The position numbers and the translations under genes were made by a program. A stretch of DNA of 64,000 nt from the NCBI RefSeq assembly GCF_036324505.1, contig NC_086364.1, forward strand, positions 21,086,148 to 21,150,147. The letters are read 5' to 3'. Shown one piece after another: positions 1 through 11,698 of this stretch (position 1 is its first letter; each line of letters starts with the position of its first letter). This stretch comes from Eleginops maclovinus. Taxonomy: Eukaryota > Chordata > Actinopteri > Perciformes > Eleginopidae. Under the pieces are notes generated by a model that did no database searches, had not been told where the DNA came from, and saw nothing but the letters and a program-made list of their open reading frames with translations.

Positions 1-155
1 TGCCCTCTGGTTTAGGTGTGCTTCACATGTGGTCGTAGTAGTATCTGTATAATGATTGCCCTCTGTATAATGTGCGAAAACATATGGTCGTAGTAGTTTT
101 TGTGTAGTGATTGCCCTCCGTATAATGTGTGCTACACCGGGCATATTATCTCTGC
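1..155 (+). repeat. Degenerate 55-bp tandem repeat
   Basis: gattgccctc recurs at 54 and 109, each followed by tgtataatgtg or cgtataatgtg and preceded by ggtcgtagtagt, giving a 55-bp period. The array may begin left of the window. Reverse-complement relatives lie at 40045-40190. Confidence 0.7.
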
Positions 156-1239
156 TGCTATCTTATTGCAACCATTATCAGTTCCTACTGTGGTGAACCT
201 GTTGGTTATCTCCCACTCTATCAGAGCAACTCTTCGTCAAACTTGGTAACGTGATTCATTTGCTCTTTTTAAGGTTCCCAGATTAATTGCGAGCATTGAC
301 AGCCCTAGTTAAAAACCTCAGATTCACTTTGATGTATCTCCATGTCCGTCATCTTGTCAAATCGGTCCACAGAGCACCATATGACACTCGTGACTCTCAG
401 CGAAGTGTGCGTCTGAATCCTGTTCGACCATTAGAGCGAGAGAGAGCTATGTGGGGCGACTTAAAAAAAAAAAGTACATCTCGATTTCATTGGCAGCACA
501 TCCACTTGAAGCGCGAGCGGAATATGGGTCATGATCTGATATAAAAAGGGCTTCTCAATAATTAATCGGAGCTGATTAAGAGGACTTGTATCGACGGAGA
601 CGCTGTCCATGAGAAGACATGGGAGTGTGTACAGGAAAGCAACATTTAGCACCCTTTGTGGGATTAGTGGAAGCTCAAAAATCCTGGGCGTCGGGCTGCT
701 TTGATGTTTTAATCTACTGTACGTTCACCTCTTCTGTTTCGTGAAGGGTTGCACCAAACACGTGACAAATCCGTGATTACTGCGAGTGTGTACATGTTGT
801 GCAATTTGCGCGAGGGCCCATCAATCTATTAAATATGAAAAGTACAATCTGTTACCCCGCAGAGACTCCTTTTATTATTCATCGACATATTTCAATTAAT
901 CATTAATTTACCTAAGTATGGCTCTTCAATTCACACCCTCACACGGACTCTGTGTGGGGTTCATAGCGTTTGTATAATCTGGATTAATAAAAGCTATTTA
1001 TTATTCTTCTGATGTAGTACGTGCTGTAGTTGGGCGGTTTTTTTTGGGGGGGGGGGGGGGCTGAAGGCAGAAACAATTTAGTACTACAGCAAATTTGGGA
1101 GGAAATGTATTATTTATAACACTGGGCTGGATTCTCCTCCATCCTCACTCACTCACACAGTTCACTAAAGAGAGATGTGGGATGCATTTAAACAAAGTAA
1201 CGAGGCATTGTATTTACAGAGCAGGAATCAGAGGTCTAA
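156..1239. other. Anonymous non-coding sequence
   Basis: Unique-looking sequence with scattered stops in all frames. The only notable item is a run of 15 G at 1046-1060. No gene or repeat recognised. Confidence 0.5.
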
Positions 1240-1942
1240 AGTCACTAAGATCATTTAAATGCTTTACTTCGGTACAATTTTGAGGTATTCTACTCCACTA
1301 CACGTGTTTAATATCTTTAGTTGCTAGGCAGATTAGGATTAATGATGGTAAATATAATCTCCCTTAAATCAGACTTTAGTTCACCTGCAGTAAATCCAGC
1401 AGCTACCCTGCAGTATACAAAGCCATTCAAACTAGCTGCACCTTTACCAGCTCTGAGAACACTTTAATGATCAATCATTATAAAACATATCAGAGATATT
1501 ATTCTGAAATGGACCAATCAGACAATGACTACTTTTACTGTCGCTGCTTTAAGTACATTTAGATGAGAGTACTTTCTACTTTCACTGGAGGAACATTTAG
1601 AATACTTTTACTGTGACAGAGTATTCCTACACTCTGGTACTTCTACTTTACTCAAGTACAAGACCTGAGTACTTCTACTTTACTCAAGTACAAGACCTGA
1701 GTACTTCTACTTTACTCAAGTACAAGACCTGAGTACTTCTACTTTACTCAAGTACAAGATCTGAGTACTTCTACTTTAATCAAGTACAAGATCTGAGTAC
1801 TTCTATTTTACTCAAGTACAAGACCTGAGTACTTCTACTTTACTCAAGTACAAGACCTGAGTACTTCTACTTTACTCAAGTACAAGATCTGAGTACTTCT
1901 ACTTTACTCAAGTACAAGGTCTGAGTACTTCTCCTACCACTG
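1240..1942 (+). mobile_element. hAT-like non-autonomous element with 32-bp minisatellite
   Basis: The left part (ttagttgctaggcagattag ... accaatcagacaatgactac ... ggaggaacatttagaatac) is shared nearly base for base with 37664-37925 and, reversed, with 44470-44640. It ends in ..ctaccactg, resembling the CCACCTCTG end of hAT-type MITEs elsewhere in the window. The 5' limit is approximate. Confidence 0.7.
1632..1932 (+). repeat. 32-bp minisatellite, about 9 copies
   Basis: The unit contains gagtacttctactttactc followed by aagtacaagacct or aagtacaagatct. acctga recurs at 1663 and 1695, so the period is 32. It lies inside the hAT-like element. Confidence 0.95.
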
Positions 1943-2385
1943 TATTCAGATAGAGTTATGCATTTTTATATTCACCTCATTTAATCATTATTAATTCTGC
2001 CGGGCCGGTCAGAGGTTGCAGAGAGCAGTATGGTTTTTATTAGAGTCTGACTCACTGTGACCCGTTTCTAACCCTCCGTCCTCCCTCTTCTGCTTTTCCA
2101 ATAACAGAGTGGCGGACGTCGGAAAAACAAGCGACGCCTAACGTCTCTTCGGAGGAGCGAAGGGGAGACCGAAGTGAAGCTGCTCCTGTGGAGTACAATT
2201 ACCTCGAAATTGCTGCTTTACCCTCTTGACCTGTCGAGGATTTTACCTAAAACTGCTGTGAGTCCACCCCCCCCCCCCCCAGTGCCAACTCTTTGTTCCC
2301 AATCAACACTGAAAGGATTATGATGTGGAGGAGAGATTAATGCGCTCATGGACATCTGAATTTGCTTCAACAAACCCCAAAATAG

Positions 2386-3425
2386 AGAGGTGCAGTGACG
2401 ACGTATTTTTGTAACCGTACAGGAAGTTAGCATCCCAAAGGCTCCCTTGATGAAAAGCAAATTGGATTTTGGATAATTGCAGAAAATAAGGTCACACATT
2501 TATGATGCTTCAGCAGGATAATGTCCACATGGCAACATGTTAGGCTACAAACAAAACAACATCAGTCACATGACTTCACCTTGCCAATGCTAAGCTAATG
2601 GCGACTAATGTTCAGCGTGATGACATTTAGTCGTCTCACACATCAATCCCCACCTATTAACACCTCTATATCATTTAGAAGAGTACTGTCAATCGCAAGA
2701 AGTAAAAAGCTAACATTAGGCTATAAAGGAACTACATCACGGTCACATGACTTCATGTTACCAATGCTAAGCTAAAGGCGGCTAACGTTGGTTGAAATTA
2801 CATTCAGTAGTCTCTCACTTGTTAGCAACCGCTCTTTTTAAGACTTGTAAAAGCTTCAGACATTCACCAGAGGGGTTTTTACTGACGTGTTTTATGTAGT
2901 AGAACAAACAAAAACCAAAAACACATTCAGAAAACCATTGACTTCGAGAAGAGGCACCTGGAAGTGTTAAAATGCTAACTCATTCCAGGGTTTAAGGACT
3001 CATTCCTGCACCACTCTATCCTGATAAAGAGCTGTACTTCATTAATCATGGACACCTTATCAAAGCCATTACACCAACAATAAATCAGAGTAACATTGAC
3101 TTCAGCACGACCAAATCTAACCAAAAGCACATTAAAAGAGGAGGGGCCCTGGAAAAGCTAACTCACTTCTGGGTTTAAGGACTCATTCCTGCTTCACTGT
3201 CTTAGTATCCTGATACAGAGTTATCAGTCGTTATCCCTGGAGACCTTATTGGAGACATTAAAACAAAAATAAGTCAGGAAAATGTTGAGTTTAAGACCAA
3301 CCAATCTAAACAAAACGCTTATAAAACCATTGACTTTGAGAAAAGATAACAGGAAGTGCTAAAATGCTGACTCATTCAACTAATTTCTGGGTTTTACGAC
3401 TCACTCCTGCGCCTCTCTACGTGGT
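2386..3425 (+). mobile_element. Interspersed element family ending in GAGTGGTGCAG, with tandem 3' ends
   Basis: Starts near gagaggtgcagtgacgacg and reaches the matching inverted end ggactcattcctgcaccactc at about 3020. Two more copies of the 3' part follow (to about 3210 and 3425), each with the phrase ctaa(c)tcatt...gggttt..ggactcattcctgc. An internal segment (gctaagctaa..ggcg.ctaa.gtt) is present twice. At least seven related copies lie elsewhere in the window. Ends of CAGAGTGGTG type suggest a hAT-like MITE, unproven. Confidence 0.65.
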
Positions 3426-4456
3426 ATCTTTTATAATTAAGTGTAATATATTAATCAAGGAGACCATTTATCTATGCAAGAAAACTTCTTGCAGGGGGGG
3501 ACATATGGAGTCTTTTGGGTTTCATTGCGCTTCAAGCCTTTTAAAAAGAACAATTGCTAACTTTTCTGTTCGTTTTCCTGCATCTTGCAATCAATATTCA
3601 TGTTGTTTTTGTGTTCAGTTCAGCCTCCCTCAGTCTGAGGCTATGAGAGGGAGAGAGGAGTCCCAGGCCGCACCATCATGCTACTTCTGAGACGCCGGGA
3701 TGAGACTTTGGCTGGCAAAACAAAAGGTAAGACATATTTGATGCATGAGGCATCTCCACAGCTGTTTTTATTTTAGTTTTCTCGCCTCGTCCCTGCAGAG
3801 CGCCGCTGAAAACATCCCGTCTTATCTCACCTGTGTGTGTTTGCTGCTTTCCTAAGTGCGCTGCTTTCCTTAAAGCTCTGTGATGGATGATATAAAACTT
3901 CTAAAGGCTTTTCTTTGCTCTGTATCTCACGTCAGGCTCGCTTAAGGGTCAGGATAATGGTTCAAGGTGGAGCCCGTAGATGAATGGTTTAATCCCGGGG
4001 TCTTTTAGCACAGTGTGCACTTTGATCAGAGACATCAGTGGACGTTCAACCCCGACCCGATCGACTATCGGCTTAATTTGCATGGCTCTCCCGACATTGA
4101 TCAGGCAATTAAAGGATTTGTAGGATGAGATTTTTGTGTCGGAAGTGTGTGACCGCTTGTGTTTGTGCTCGATTGTAGCCGTAACGAGGAGGAGAGAGAG
4201 AGAGAGAGGGACGGTATGTTTTGTGTGATAAGATAAAAGAAGACATAACTCTCCTCTCTGTCCCAGGACAAAATTATACAGCGCAAATGTATTCGCCACA
4301 AGGGCCCATGAGGGGCCATTATCATATCAGCAGATTCCATCGTTTCCTCGTAAATTCATCTCCTCGGTGCTCAGCTTCTTTTTTGCCTTTTTTAATTGCT
4401 ACTACAACCTTTCTTCTTCTTCCTCTTCCTCCTATTTTTATCCCATGCACTATTAA

Positions 4457-5033
4457 CAGAGGTGGAAGAACTACTCAGATCTCTTACCGAAGTAGAAGTA
4501 TCAATACCTAATCCTCAAAATACTCTGTTACAAGTCAAAGACCTGAAATGAAAATGTTAATGAAGTATTTCATAGTTTTATATTATTATAGAATATAATA
4601 TTGACCTGTTTTGTCATCAACAAATACTGGTCATATCATTTGTATGTTGTAGTTTGTCAATTTTAAGTCGATTTACTTATTATTTACTTTTAAAAAACGG
4701 TGTATATTTGCAGTACAGTACCACATCTTATCACATATCATGTCTCTTAACCGACTGGGGACACATATTTATGTATAAAAGACATGAGAAGTGGATTTTG
4801 CTCAATAGATGACCTTTAAAACTGGACAACAAGCGTGATAGTAGAGCTTTTATCTCTTGTTTTTCAGAGTAAAAGTCCTTTTTAGTGGCTAGTGTTTTTC
4901 AGAATAAAAGCACGGAAAGAGTGTGTGTCCTCTGTAAGACATGTTTGGATAAAAGAGTCACCTAAATACCATGTCATGTAAAGTACAAGTACCTCAAAAA
5001 TGTAGTATTTGAATAAATGTAATTCCACCTCTA
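4457..5033 (+). mobile_element. hAT-like MITE (CAGAGGTGG ... CCACCTCT)
   Basis: Begins cagaggtggaagaactactc and ends gtaattccacctcta, giving inverted termini of about 10 bp. The interior has the typical acaagtcaaagacctgaaatg and gtaaagtacaagtacctc segments. No convincing 8-bp target duplication remains. Confidence 0.75.
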
Positions 5034-5039
5034 AAGAAT

Positions 5040-5810
5040 CAGGATGACATTCATAGTCTTGATGCAGTTATGTCTGCAGCAAAAATGACAAATGAATCCA
5101 AACGAATCTCATCTCAGAATCGTCCAATCATGTTTCTTTCATTGAGAAAAATGGGTTTGTGTGTTTTTTATGGGATGCATACTCTACAAACGCTGCCATC
5201 ACACAGCGCCTCTCCTCTCTGTCAGCCTGATCCAGCAGCAGAGCGGCTCGGTAATGAAATGCCTCGGCCGTCCGTCTGCAGCTGAAAGTCACACCGCTGG
5301 TGCTGACGCTGCACATTGCTCTACTACTGCCTCGCGTCATAAAACATTACCATATAGATGAATTAAACGGCGGTGGTGGTGAATCTCATTAGCCGCCCTA
5401 CCTTCTTTTGAAAAACTCGTATTAGTCTGCCTATTATGCAAGTATTACATAATCTGTTTAGGAATAGTTAAAATATATTCAATTAACAATGAGGGTTTTT
5501 TTTAAGCGTTATCTCCGGCCCTCGTGTGCCGAACCTAAATGAAATTTTGGCTCGTCATTGTATCACAGACACTCAGCGACATTGATTAAGTGCAGCGAGG
5601 CTCATTTTTCAGTCAAATCCAATTAACAACAGCCTGTTATTTAGACGCCACGTCATCAATTATAGCAAATGCACAGAACTGACTATGTGAGATAAAGTAC
5701 GATCACATCACATTTTTCCTTCCCGCTGAAGGGTAATTAATGGAGGATTTCTGTATCGATGTGTAACAGTGAGACAAACGAGCACCTCTTGTGTATTTGT
5801 CTTGTCTGGC
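5040..5810. other. Anonymous, unique-looking sequence
   Basis: No repeat family seen. The stretch 5540-5770 is rich in AT-type homeodomain-like words (ggtaattaatgg, caattaac, atcaattata) that often occur in conserved non-coding elements, but no conservation test is possible here. Confidence 0.35.
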
Positions 5811-5814
5811 GTTG

Positions 5815-6155
5815 CATTTTGGGACATGTCTCCATGCTTTAATGTTCAAAAAGCTCTTTATGTTTCTCATACTGCCTGTGCTGCAGCACCTCTTTTCACC
5901 CTCTGTCTGAAACCAGAGCCCAGTCTGCTCTGATTGGTTCGCTGGCCGGCTCTGTTGTGATTAGTCAACCAATTAGAGATGTCCCGCCCCTTAGCCTGTG
6001 AAGTACAATGTGTTGGATCGCTAGCCAATAGAAGTGCGAGTGTTACATAGTGATGTCATTATGTTCGGGAGGCGTTTCAGGAAGGGGGGTGGATTTTAGC
6101 CTTTGCAGACCATTTACGTGCACTAAAACCCATATCACACACTTCTTTGGCTTAT
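5815..6155 (-). mobile_element. TTAA-type MITE (GC-box/CCAAT family), partial
   Basis: Reads in reverse as gtgcatgtaaatggtctgc, aaggggcgggacatctct, accaatcaca..agagccggc and cagagggtgaaaagaggtgc, the body of the family best seen at 54385-54793. The outer ends are lost. Confidence 0.8.
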
Positions 6156-6219
6156 TTTAGGAGAATATTCCTAACTGGCATCATTATATTTTTCCATGCC
6201 TCTTTATAGAGCGCCACAG

Positions 6220-6475
6220 GGATGACATATTTTTGTAGGCCGACCCAGAAGGGTGGGGGGGGGGGGGGGGGGGTCACTGCTGATGTATTTAATGTCGTAG
6301 AACAAAACGTGATCCGTCTCTTACATTTGTGTCAACCACAGACCTTATTTCGATCTTCCAAAATCCTACGGAGAAATCGCATTGACTCTGAGACGAGGGA
6401 ACCGGAAGTTGTGAAATGCTAACTTAGTTCCGGGTTTTAGGACTCGTTCCTGCGGCACTTCTGTTATCCTTGGAC
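6220..6475 (+). mobile_element. GAGTGGTGCAG-family element, shortened
   Basis: gggatgacatatttttgtagg ... gaaatcgcattgactctgag ... gaaatgctaacttagttccgg ... ggactcgttcctgcggcac. A 19-base G run (6255-6273) sits near its left end. Confidence 0.6.
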
Positions 6476-7498
6476 AGTTTCTCTAAATAAGAGCACATTT
6501 AGGAGCGTTGTTGTGTGTGTTCTGTTATGTGAAAATGTCTTTCCTTACACCATAGTTCACATTGTTCACTCAGACACAGTTCAATTAATGCTGAAATAAA
6601 GAAACTGTTATAGATAGGAAACAAAGGAAGAGTAAGTCTTTGTTTCTGGGTAGTGGAGGATAGAAAGAGTGCAGCAGTGAGTTTTTTAAAGCTTGACTTC
6701 TTGTCTTTAGGATATCTCATTAATTCAGTAACTCGTTCTTATTCAAAGAAACTTTTCAGGCGCAGCGAAGTCACCCCGGCACGTTTTCCCTCTTGTAATG
6801 AATCCCAATCATATTGTTGCACCTCGGCTCGACTGATGTTCAATTATCTTGTAATTGAATAAACTTGTACCGTGCAGCGGCGGGGTGAGTGTGAGTCTCC
6901 GGCGGGTCATCCATCTCACAGTATCATTTGATATTAATTGAATCTGGACCGGGAGATCACGTGTCGTATGGGCCTTGACCTGAAAAAACACGGCTAAGAT
7001 CTGTGCGGTGGCATCGATCGGGTTGCACAACATCGGATCAATACAGCCTCGCTCAATCCTCGTCTGCAGCGGCAGAGCACTAACATAAGTCACCTGGAAA
7101 AGGGCCTGCAGATCCAGTCATTAGCTGCAGCGCTGCACTTCCAACATTTGCTTTGGTAACATCTGTTATTCTCTGGCACGTTGTCGGATGCTGCTGTGCC
7201 GAGGCTTCAGGTTCCGTCTGTGTTTGGGCTCCGGTTGTCGGGTAGATATAACGCCGGAGTCGATCAACAGGAAGTTAATCAACAGCAATTTTTCTAACAT
7301 GTTTAGGTAATTTACCATTGAATGATGTCAACGTATACTGCTTACAGCATCTTAAATATAAGGACTTGTGTGTTTTTTATACAGATTTCTTTTATGATAT
7401 AGTACATTGAGACTCTTGGTTGAAAAAAAACTGAAACGGGACAGGTCACCATAACTTCGGTCCGTGAAATTGTGGTTAAATACGGCCATCTTCTTTGT

Positions 7499-7690
7499 TT
7501 AAAGAGGACATATAATGCTAATTTTCAGGTTCATATTTGTATTTAGGGGCCTAGAGATGTCCCGCCCTTTAGCCTATCGCGTACAATGTGTTGGAGCGCT
7601 AGCCAATAGAAGCGTTAAGTGTTACGTAGTGATGTCATTGTGTTACAGAAGTAAACAAAGGAGTCCAATGGAGGCATTTCAGGCAGGTAT
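7499..7690 (-). mobile_element. TTAA-type MITE, internally deleted copy
   Basis: Begins at TTAA (7499-7502) with agaggacatataatgct, then jumps from ..gtatttagggg to ctagagatgtcccgccc. The CCAAT-rich middle is deleted and the other end is missing. Confidence 0.7.
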
Positions 7691-7921
7691 GGGTAACAAG
7701 TTGAGAGTGAATCGAAGATTTTCTGTTGTACTTGCGAGCCCCACTACTTTGTGTTTCTCCGTCTCAACTCAGAAAAAGTATAGAAATAAAGAAAGCGTTC
7801 ATCTCCCTTTCTCTCGACTGTTCAGCCAAACCTTCTGACACTGTGCACTGTTAGTCCTGCAGGCATGAGCGTTAGTGTTTCTTGTCGATCAGGGCTACAT
7901 AAAGTTGCTGACCTGTGGCCT

Positions 7922-7949
7922 ACACACACACACACACACACACACACAC
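7922..7949 (+). repeat. (AC)n microsatellite
   Basis: 28 bp of AC. Confidence 0.95.
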
Positions 7950-8389
7950 CATAACAAATCACTCACCCACTTCAACAACACAACTCCTAGGTGAGGGCAG
8001 AAAACCACGTCAGCAACAGCCGAGCGCTGACGTTCAGAAAGCTGCTCACACACAGCACCACTGCATGCACACATTATAAACATATGAAATGAACACACGC
8101 GTATACAGACACAGATCATTTGTAATGGTTGATGAGCAGACCATTTACATGCACACACTACAGGAAAGCAAAAACCACGAGAAGTCGGCTTTATATTCAC
8201 ACGAAATATCTTTTTGTTTAGCAGAATAAATTCAATCTATTTTTAAAGAATTAACTCAAAGAGCCCGCACAAAATCCTCTGAAAGCTTTTCATGCTATCA
8301 ATTTGCCAATTTTAAACAAATATGGGCTAAAAAAAAACAGGTCAAGTTGTAGCCCAGAGCCATGGCAACATTATCCTTCATGGAGAGGA

Positions 8390-8420
8390 AGGGGAGGAGG
8401 AGGAGGAGGAGGAGGAGGAG
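8390..8420 (+). repeat. (GGA)n microsatellite
   Basis: About ten GGA units. The resulting poly-Gly and poly-Pro frames are not genes. Confidence 0.95.
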
Positions 8421-8707
8421 GGGTGCAGTGGATTTTAAACACCCAGGAAAACTTGGAAATATGGCCATCGCAATTATCAGGACCACAATGTAAATCATTG
8501 GATGAACTAAATACTGCAGCTGTGCTTCGATATGCAACCTTCTCCGATAGCATGCATATTAGACGTTTAGGGGACATTGGCTGAGTGATTTGTTGATAGT
8601 GTTTAGAAGAAGTGGACCCTTTAATTACACCTTTTTATACTTCAGTTTTTCTCTGCCAGTACACACAGAGTACAAAACATTAGGTCTGAATACATACTGT
8701 ATATATT

Positions 8708-9123
8708 GCTCACGGACACCTTGGCAGTGCTCCATACTTTTGGTCCGATTGGGACTTGAGTCAGCATCCCATTCGATTCCAAGCCGCCCCTTTGGTGTCC
8801 AAGCCGACCCTTTGGTTTCCAATCTGACCCATTGGTTTCTAAGCTGACCCATTGCTATCCCAGCCGTCCCATTGTTTCCCAAGCCGCCCCTTTGGTCTCC
8901 AAGCCGACCCTTTGGTTTCCATTCTGACCCATTGGTTTCTAAGCTGACCCATTGCTATCCCAGCCGTCCCATTGGTTCCCAATCTGACCCATTGGTTTCT
9001 AAGCTGACCCATTGCTATCCCAGCCGTCCCATTGGTTCCCAAGCTGACCCATTGGTTTCTAAACCGACCCTTTGGTGTCCAAGCCGACCCATTGGTGTCC
9101 AAGCCCCTACAGACTGAGCTACT
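8708..9123 (-). mobile_element. tRNA-headed SINE whose head has expanded into a minisatellite
   Basis: The left part (cacggacaccttggcagtgc ... ggtccgattgggacttgagtc) and right part (aagcccctacagactgagct) match the SINE at 60268-60425, where they are adjacent. Here they are separated by a 20-bp tandem array. Confidence 0.7.
8775..9111 (+). repeat. 20-bp minisatellite with 60-bp higher-order pattern
   Basis: Units such as gtttctaagctgacccattg, ctatcccagccgtcccattg and gtgtccaagccgaccctttg are repeated about 16 times. The triplet of types (gtttcc.., gtttct.., ctatcc..) recurs with a 60-bp period. Because 60 is a multiple of three, long open frames run on both strands with a repeated 20-residue pattern; these are not genes. 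Confidence 0.93.
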
Positions 9124-9794
9124 GCCGACCCCTTTATATTTGGTGCACAATAGCATAGAGAACAATAATTAAGGACGAGCTTAGCCTTATGGAGCCTTCA
9201 TTACCCGCCGCCCCTCACTAAATGTAAGTTTAACAAAACTCTGTTCAACTTAGAGCGGCTTGTGTTGTAATCCCAACACTGTATTTATTTATAAACTGGA
9301 GAGTCGAAGAGCAGTAAGACAGAACATCCTCAATACTAAGGCTCACAACAACAACAGAAAAGTTTGACTCACTCCCAAAACTGGTTATGTTATTCGGTTG
9401 TGACTAAATGTAAGCTTTGCATAACTGTGTACAACATTGATTTAAGGGCAGCTCTTGTGATCAAGCTTTAGTTTGGATAGTAACACCTGTGTCAGGATTA
9501 ATGTCACACTTACAGGATTTGATCAATGTCTTTTTGTTCCGAAGCTTCAAACTAAGTAATACTCATGTTTCTCCGTCTCCACTCCATAACCGCCGTTTCT
9601 CTTTTGCCATTATGGAAACTGTGCCAGACAGTAAATCAGTCTCTACCAGAAAAGGGATTACTTTCTCCCCCGATACAGTGTTCTACCTACACCCCCCCCC
9701 ACCCCATGAGATTGGATGGTGGTGCGTCATCAGCCGAGCAACACACGCACTCAAAAATCTCTTAAAGCCTGTTTTGTGATGTTGTAAAAATTAG

Positions 9795-10200
9795 AATGGA
9801 GTGCAGTGATGACGTGTAGACTACCTCCATAAAAAGTCAATGGTATTTTCCATTGACTTTTGTAATGTTGCACAAAATAAGCTCTGTGGCAAACACTGTC
9901 TGTACATTTTCTGACCTGCTTTATATCAAAAACACATCTTTAAAAACTTTGAAAAGAAGGAACGGGAAGTGCTAGAATGCTAAATCATTCCTGGGTTTAC
10001 GGACTCATTCCTGCACCACTCTATTAGGTACAGTACCCTGATAAAGAGGTGTCATTCAGTAATAACGGACAACTTATTGAAGGCATTAAACCCCCCGAAA
10101 TGAGAGAAATGTGGACTTCAAGACGAGGGAATCGGAAGTGGTAAAATGCTTAATACTTCCTGGGGTGAAGGACTCATTCCTGCACCACTCTGCTGCTGCT
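9795..10200 (+). mobile_element. GAGTGGTGCAG-family element with duplicated 3' end
   Basis: ggagtgcagtgatgacgtg ... gtcaatggtattttccattg ... ggactcattcctgcaccactc at about 10022, then a second 3' copy (gaatcggaagtggtaaaatg ... ggactcattcctgcaccactc) ending at 10192. Confidence 0.65.
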
Positions 10201-10944
10201 GTTGAGGTGTATAACTATACTCACCTTGCCTCGGTCTGTCCCAGAGCCTCCTGCTGCCTTCAGCTGTGACTGTGTTTGCCAGTGGATGATATTAAGAGTT
10301 ATTGATTGCGTTGTGTTGAGGAGAAAAGCCCGCCGGGAGTTTAGCAGAAGAACTCCCAGTGGGGAGCTAATGTCTCTCTGAGGGACCTCATTCGCATATA
10401 CTGTCAAAATCTGTGCTATGTGGCGTAAGAAAGACAGAGAAACGGGGGATAAGAGGGATGGAGAAAGGAAAGAAGAGGTTGCCAATATGTCTTGAATAGA
10501 TGCTGCAATACTAGGACAACACAAAGAGAAGATATTGGGATGTGAGCTATTGTGAGGGGTACAGACGTAATAGCTTTGTCAAAGTTTGCCTGATTAAACT
10601 TGGTGCACCTGCAGCTGTTTAACCTCTCTCCTATGTGCGTTCGCATCGATGGTGCTCGTTTGCATCTCGCATCGATTTCTGGAAGCTTGTGCAGTATTAC
10701 AGACGCTGTAAGTGCCCCGACTGTTCAATTGTGAAAACTCCCTCGTACCCATGGATTCATCGTGGATCAATTTCCTCACACTGTCCCTTTTGTGTCGCAG
10801 ATGCTGGATATGTAAAGCTATAGATTAGTCCTGTGGCTGAAGCGTGACACTGTTTTTAATGAGCTCAAGCATCGCCTATAAGATTTGGATAAAACTTCAA
10901 GTTAAAAGCCTAATTGCTACATCCAACAATTATTTAAGAAAGGA

Positions 10945-11020
10945 AGGGAACGTTGAGATTTTAGCCTTTGCAGACCATTTACATGCATCAAAACCCTATC
11001 TAACACACTACAGGAAAGCT
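10945..11020 (-). mobile_element. TTAA-type MITE end fragment
   Basis: gattttagcctttgcagacc..., acatgcatcaaaaccc and aacacactacaggaaag correspond to one end of the family. Confidence 0.65.
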
Positions 11021-11698
11021 CTTCAAATGCTGTATTGATTATGAAAATATTGTGTAGATTATTGTTCCATTTATCAACTTAGAAATGAGTAACTTAATCA
11101 TTGATTCACAGTCCTGAATATATAGAAAAGTCTATTACATTATGCAACTACAGTACCAACAAAAACTAATTAGTTGTGTGACAATTGCAGGTCAAGAAAA
11201 TATGAAAAATGACTCCAAATATGGAAATGGGACTGAACAATTAGAGGGAAGATGCTTTGTTTTGTTGATTTTCAATTATTAATTCAGTCTTTTTAGTATT
11301 TAGCTTTTTTTCTAAGGAAGCATTTGTTATTTCTAGCTGTTCCTTTATTCCGAGCTCCAGCAGAGGAAAGTCCCCCCAGACAGCCGAAAAGATATATATT
11401 TTGTGGTTTTCTAACCTTCAAAAAGGTGCTGAACACTTTGGACTCTCCGTCAGCGCCGTGCTCTTAGTGGTAGTTTACACACAAACAGAATAACATCGGC
11501 GCCAGCTCGTTTCCACTACAGGCCGTATCTCGTGGCAACAGCTTGCCAATTAATTCACCATGAGCGGGGGTGGGGGCACGGTGGGTGACGAAGAGAAAGG
11601 AGAGAGCGGTGACATGGGTGTGTGAGAGAGGGGTGATGGTTAGGGTACTTTTGGTGTGTGTGTGTGTCACCAGTCCTTGATGAGCACTGGTTGTTTAA

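Noticed and set aside
8625..9165. Repetitive protein frames on both strands
   Set aside because: They come from a 20-bp minisatellite whose 60-bp pattern stays in frame.
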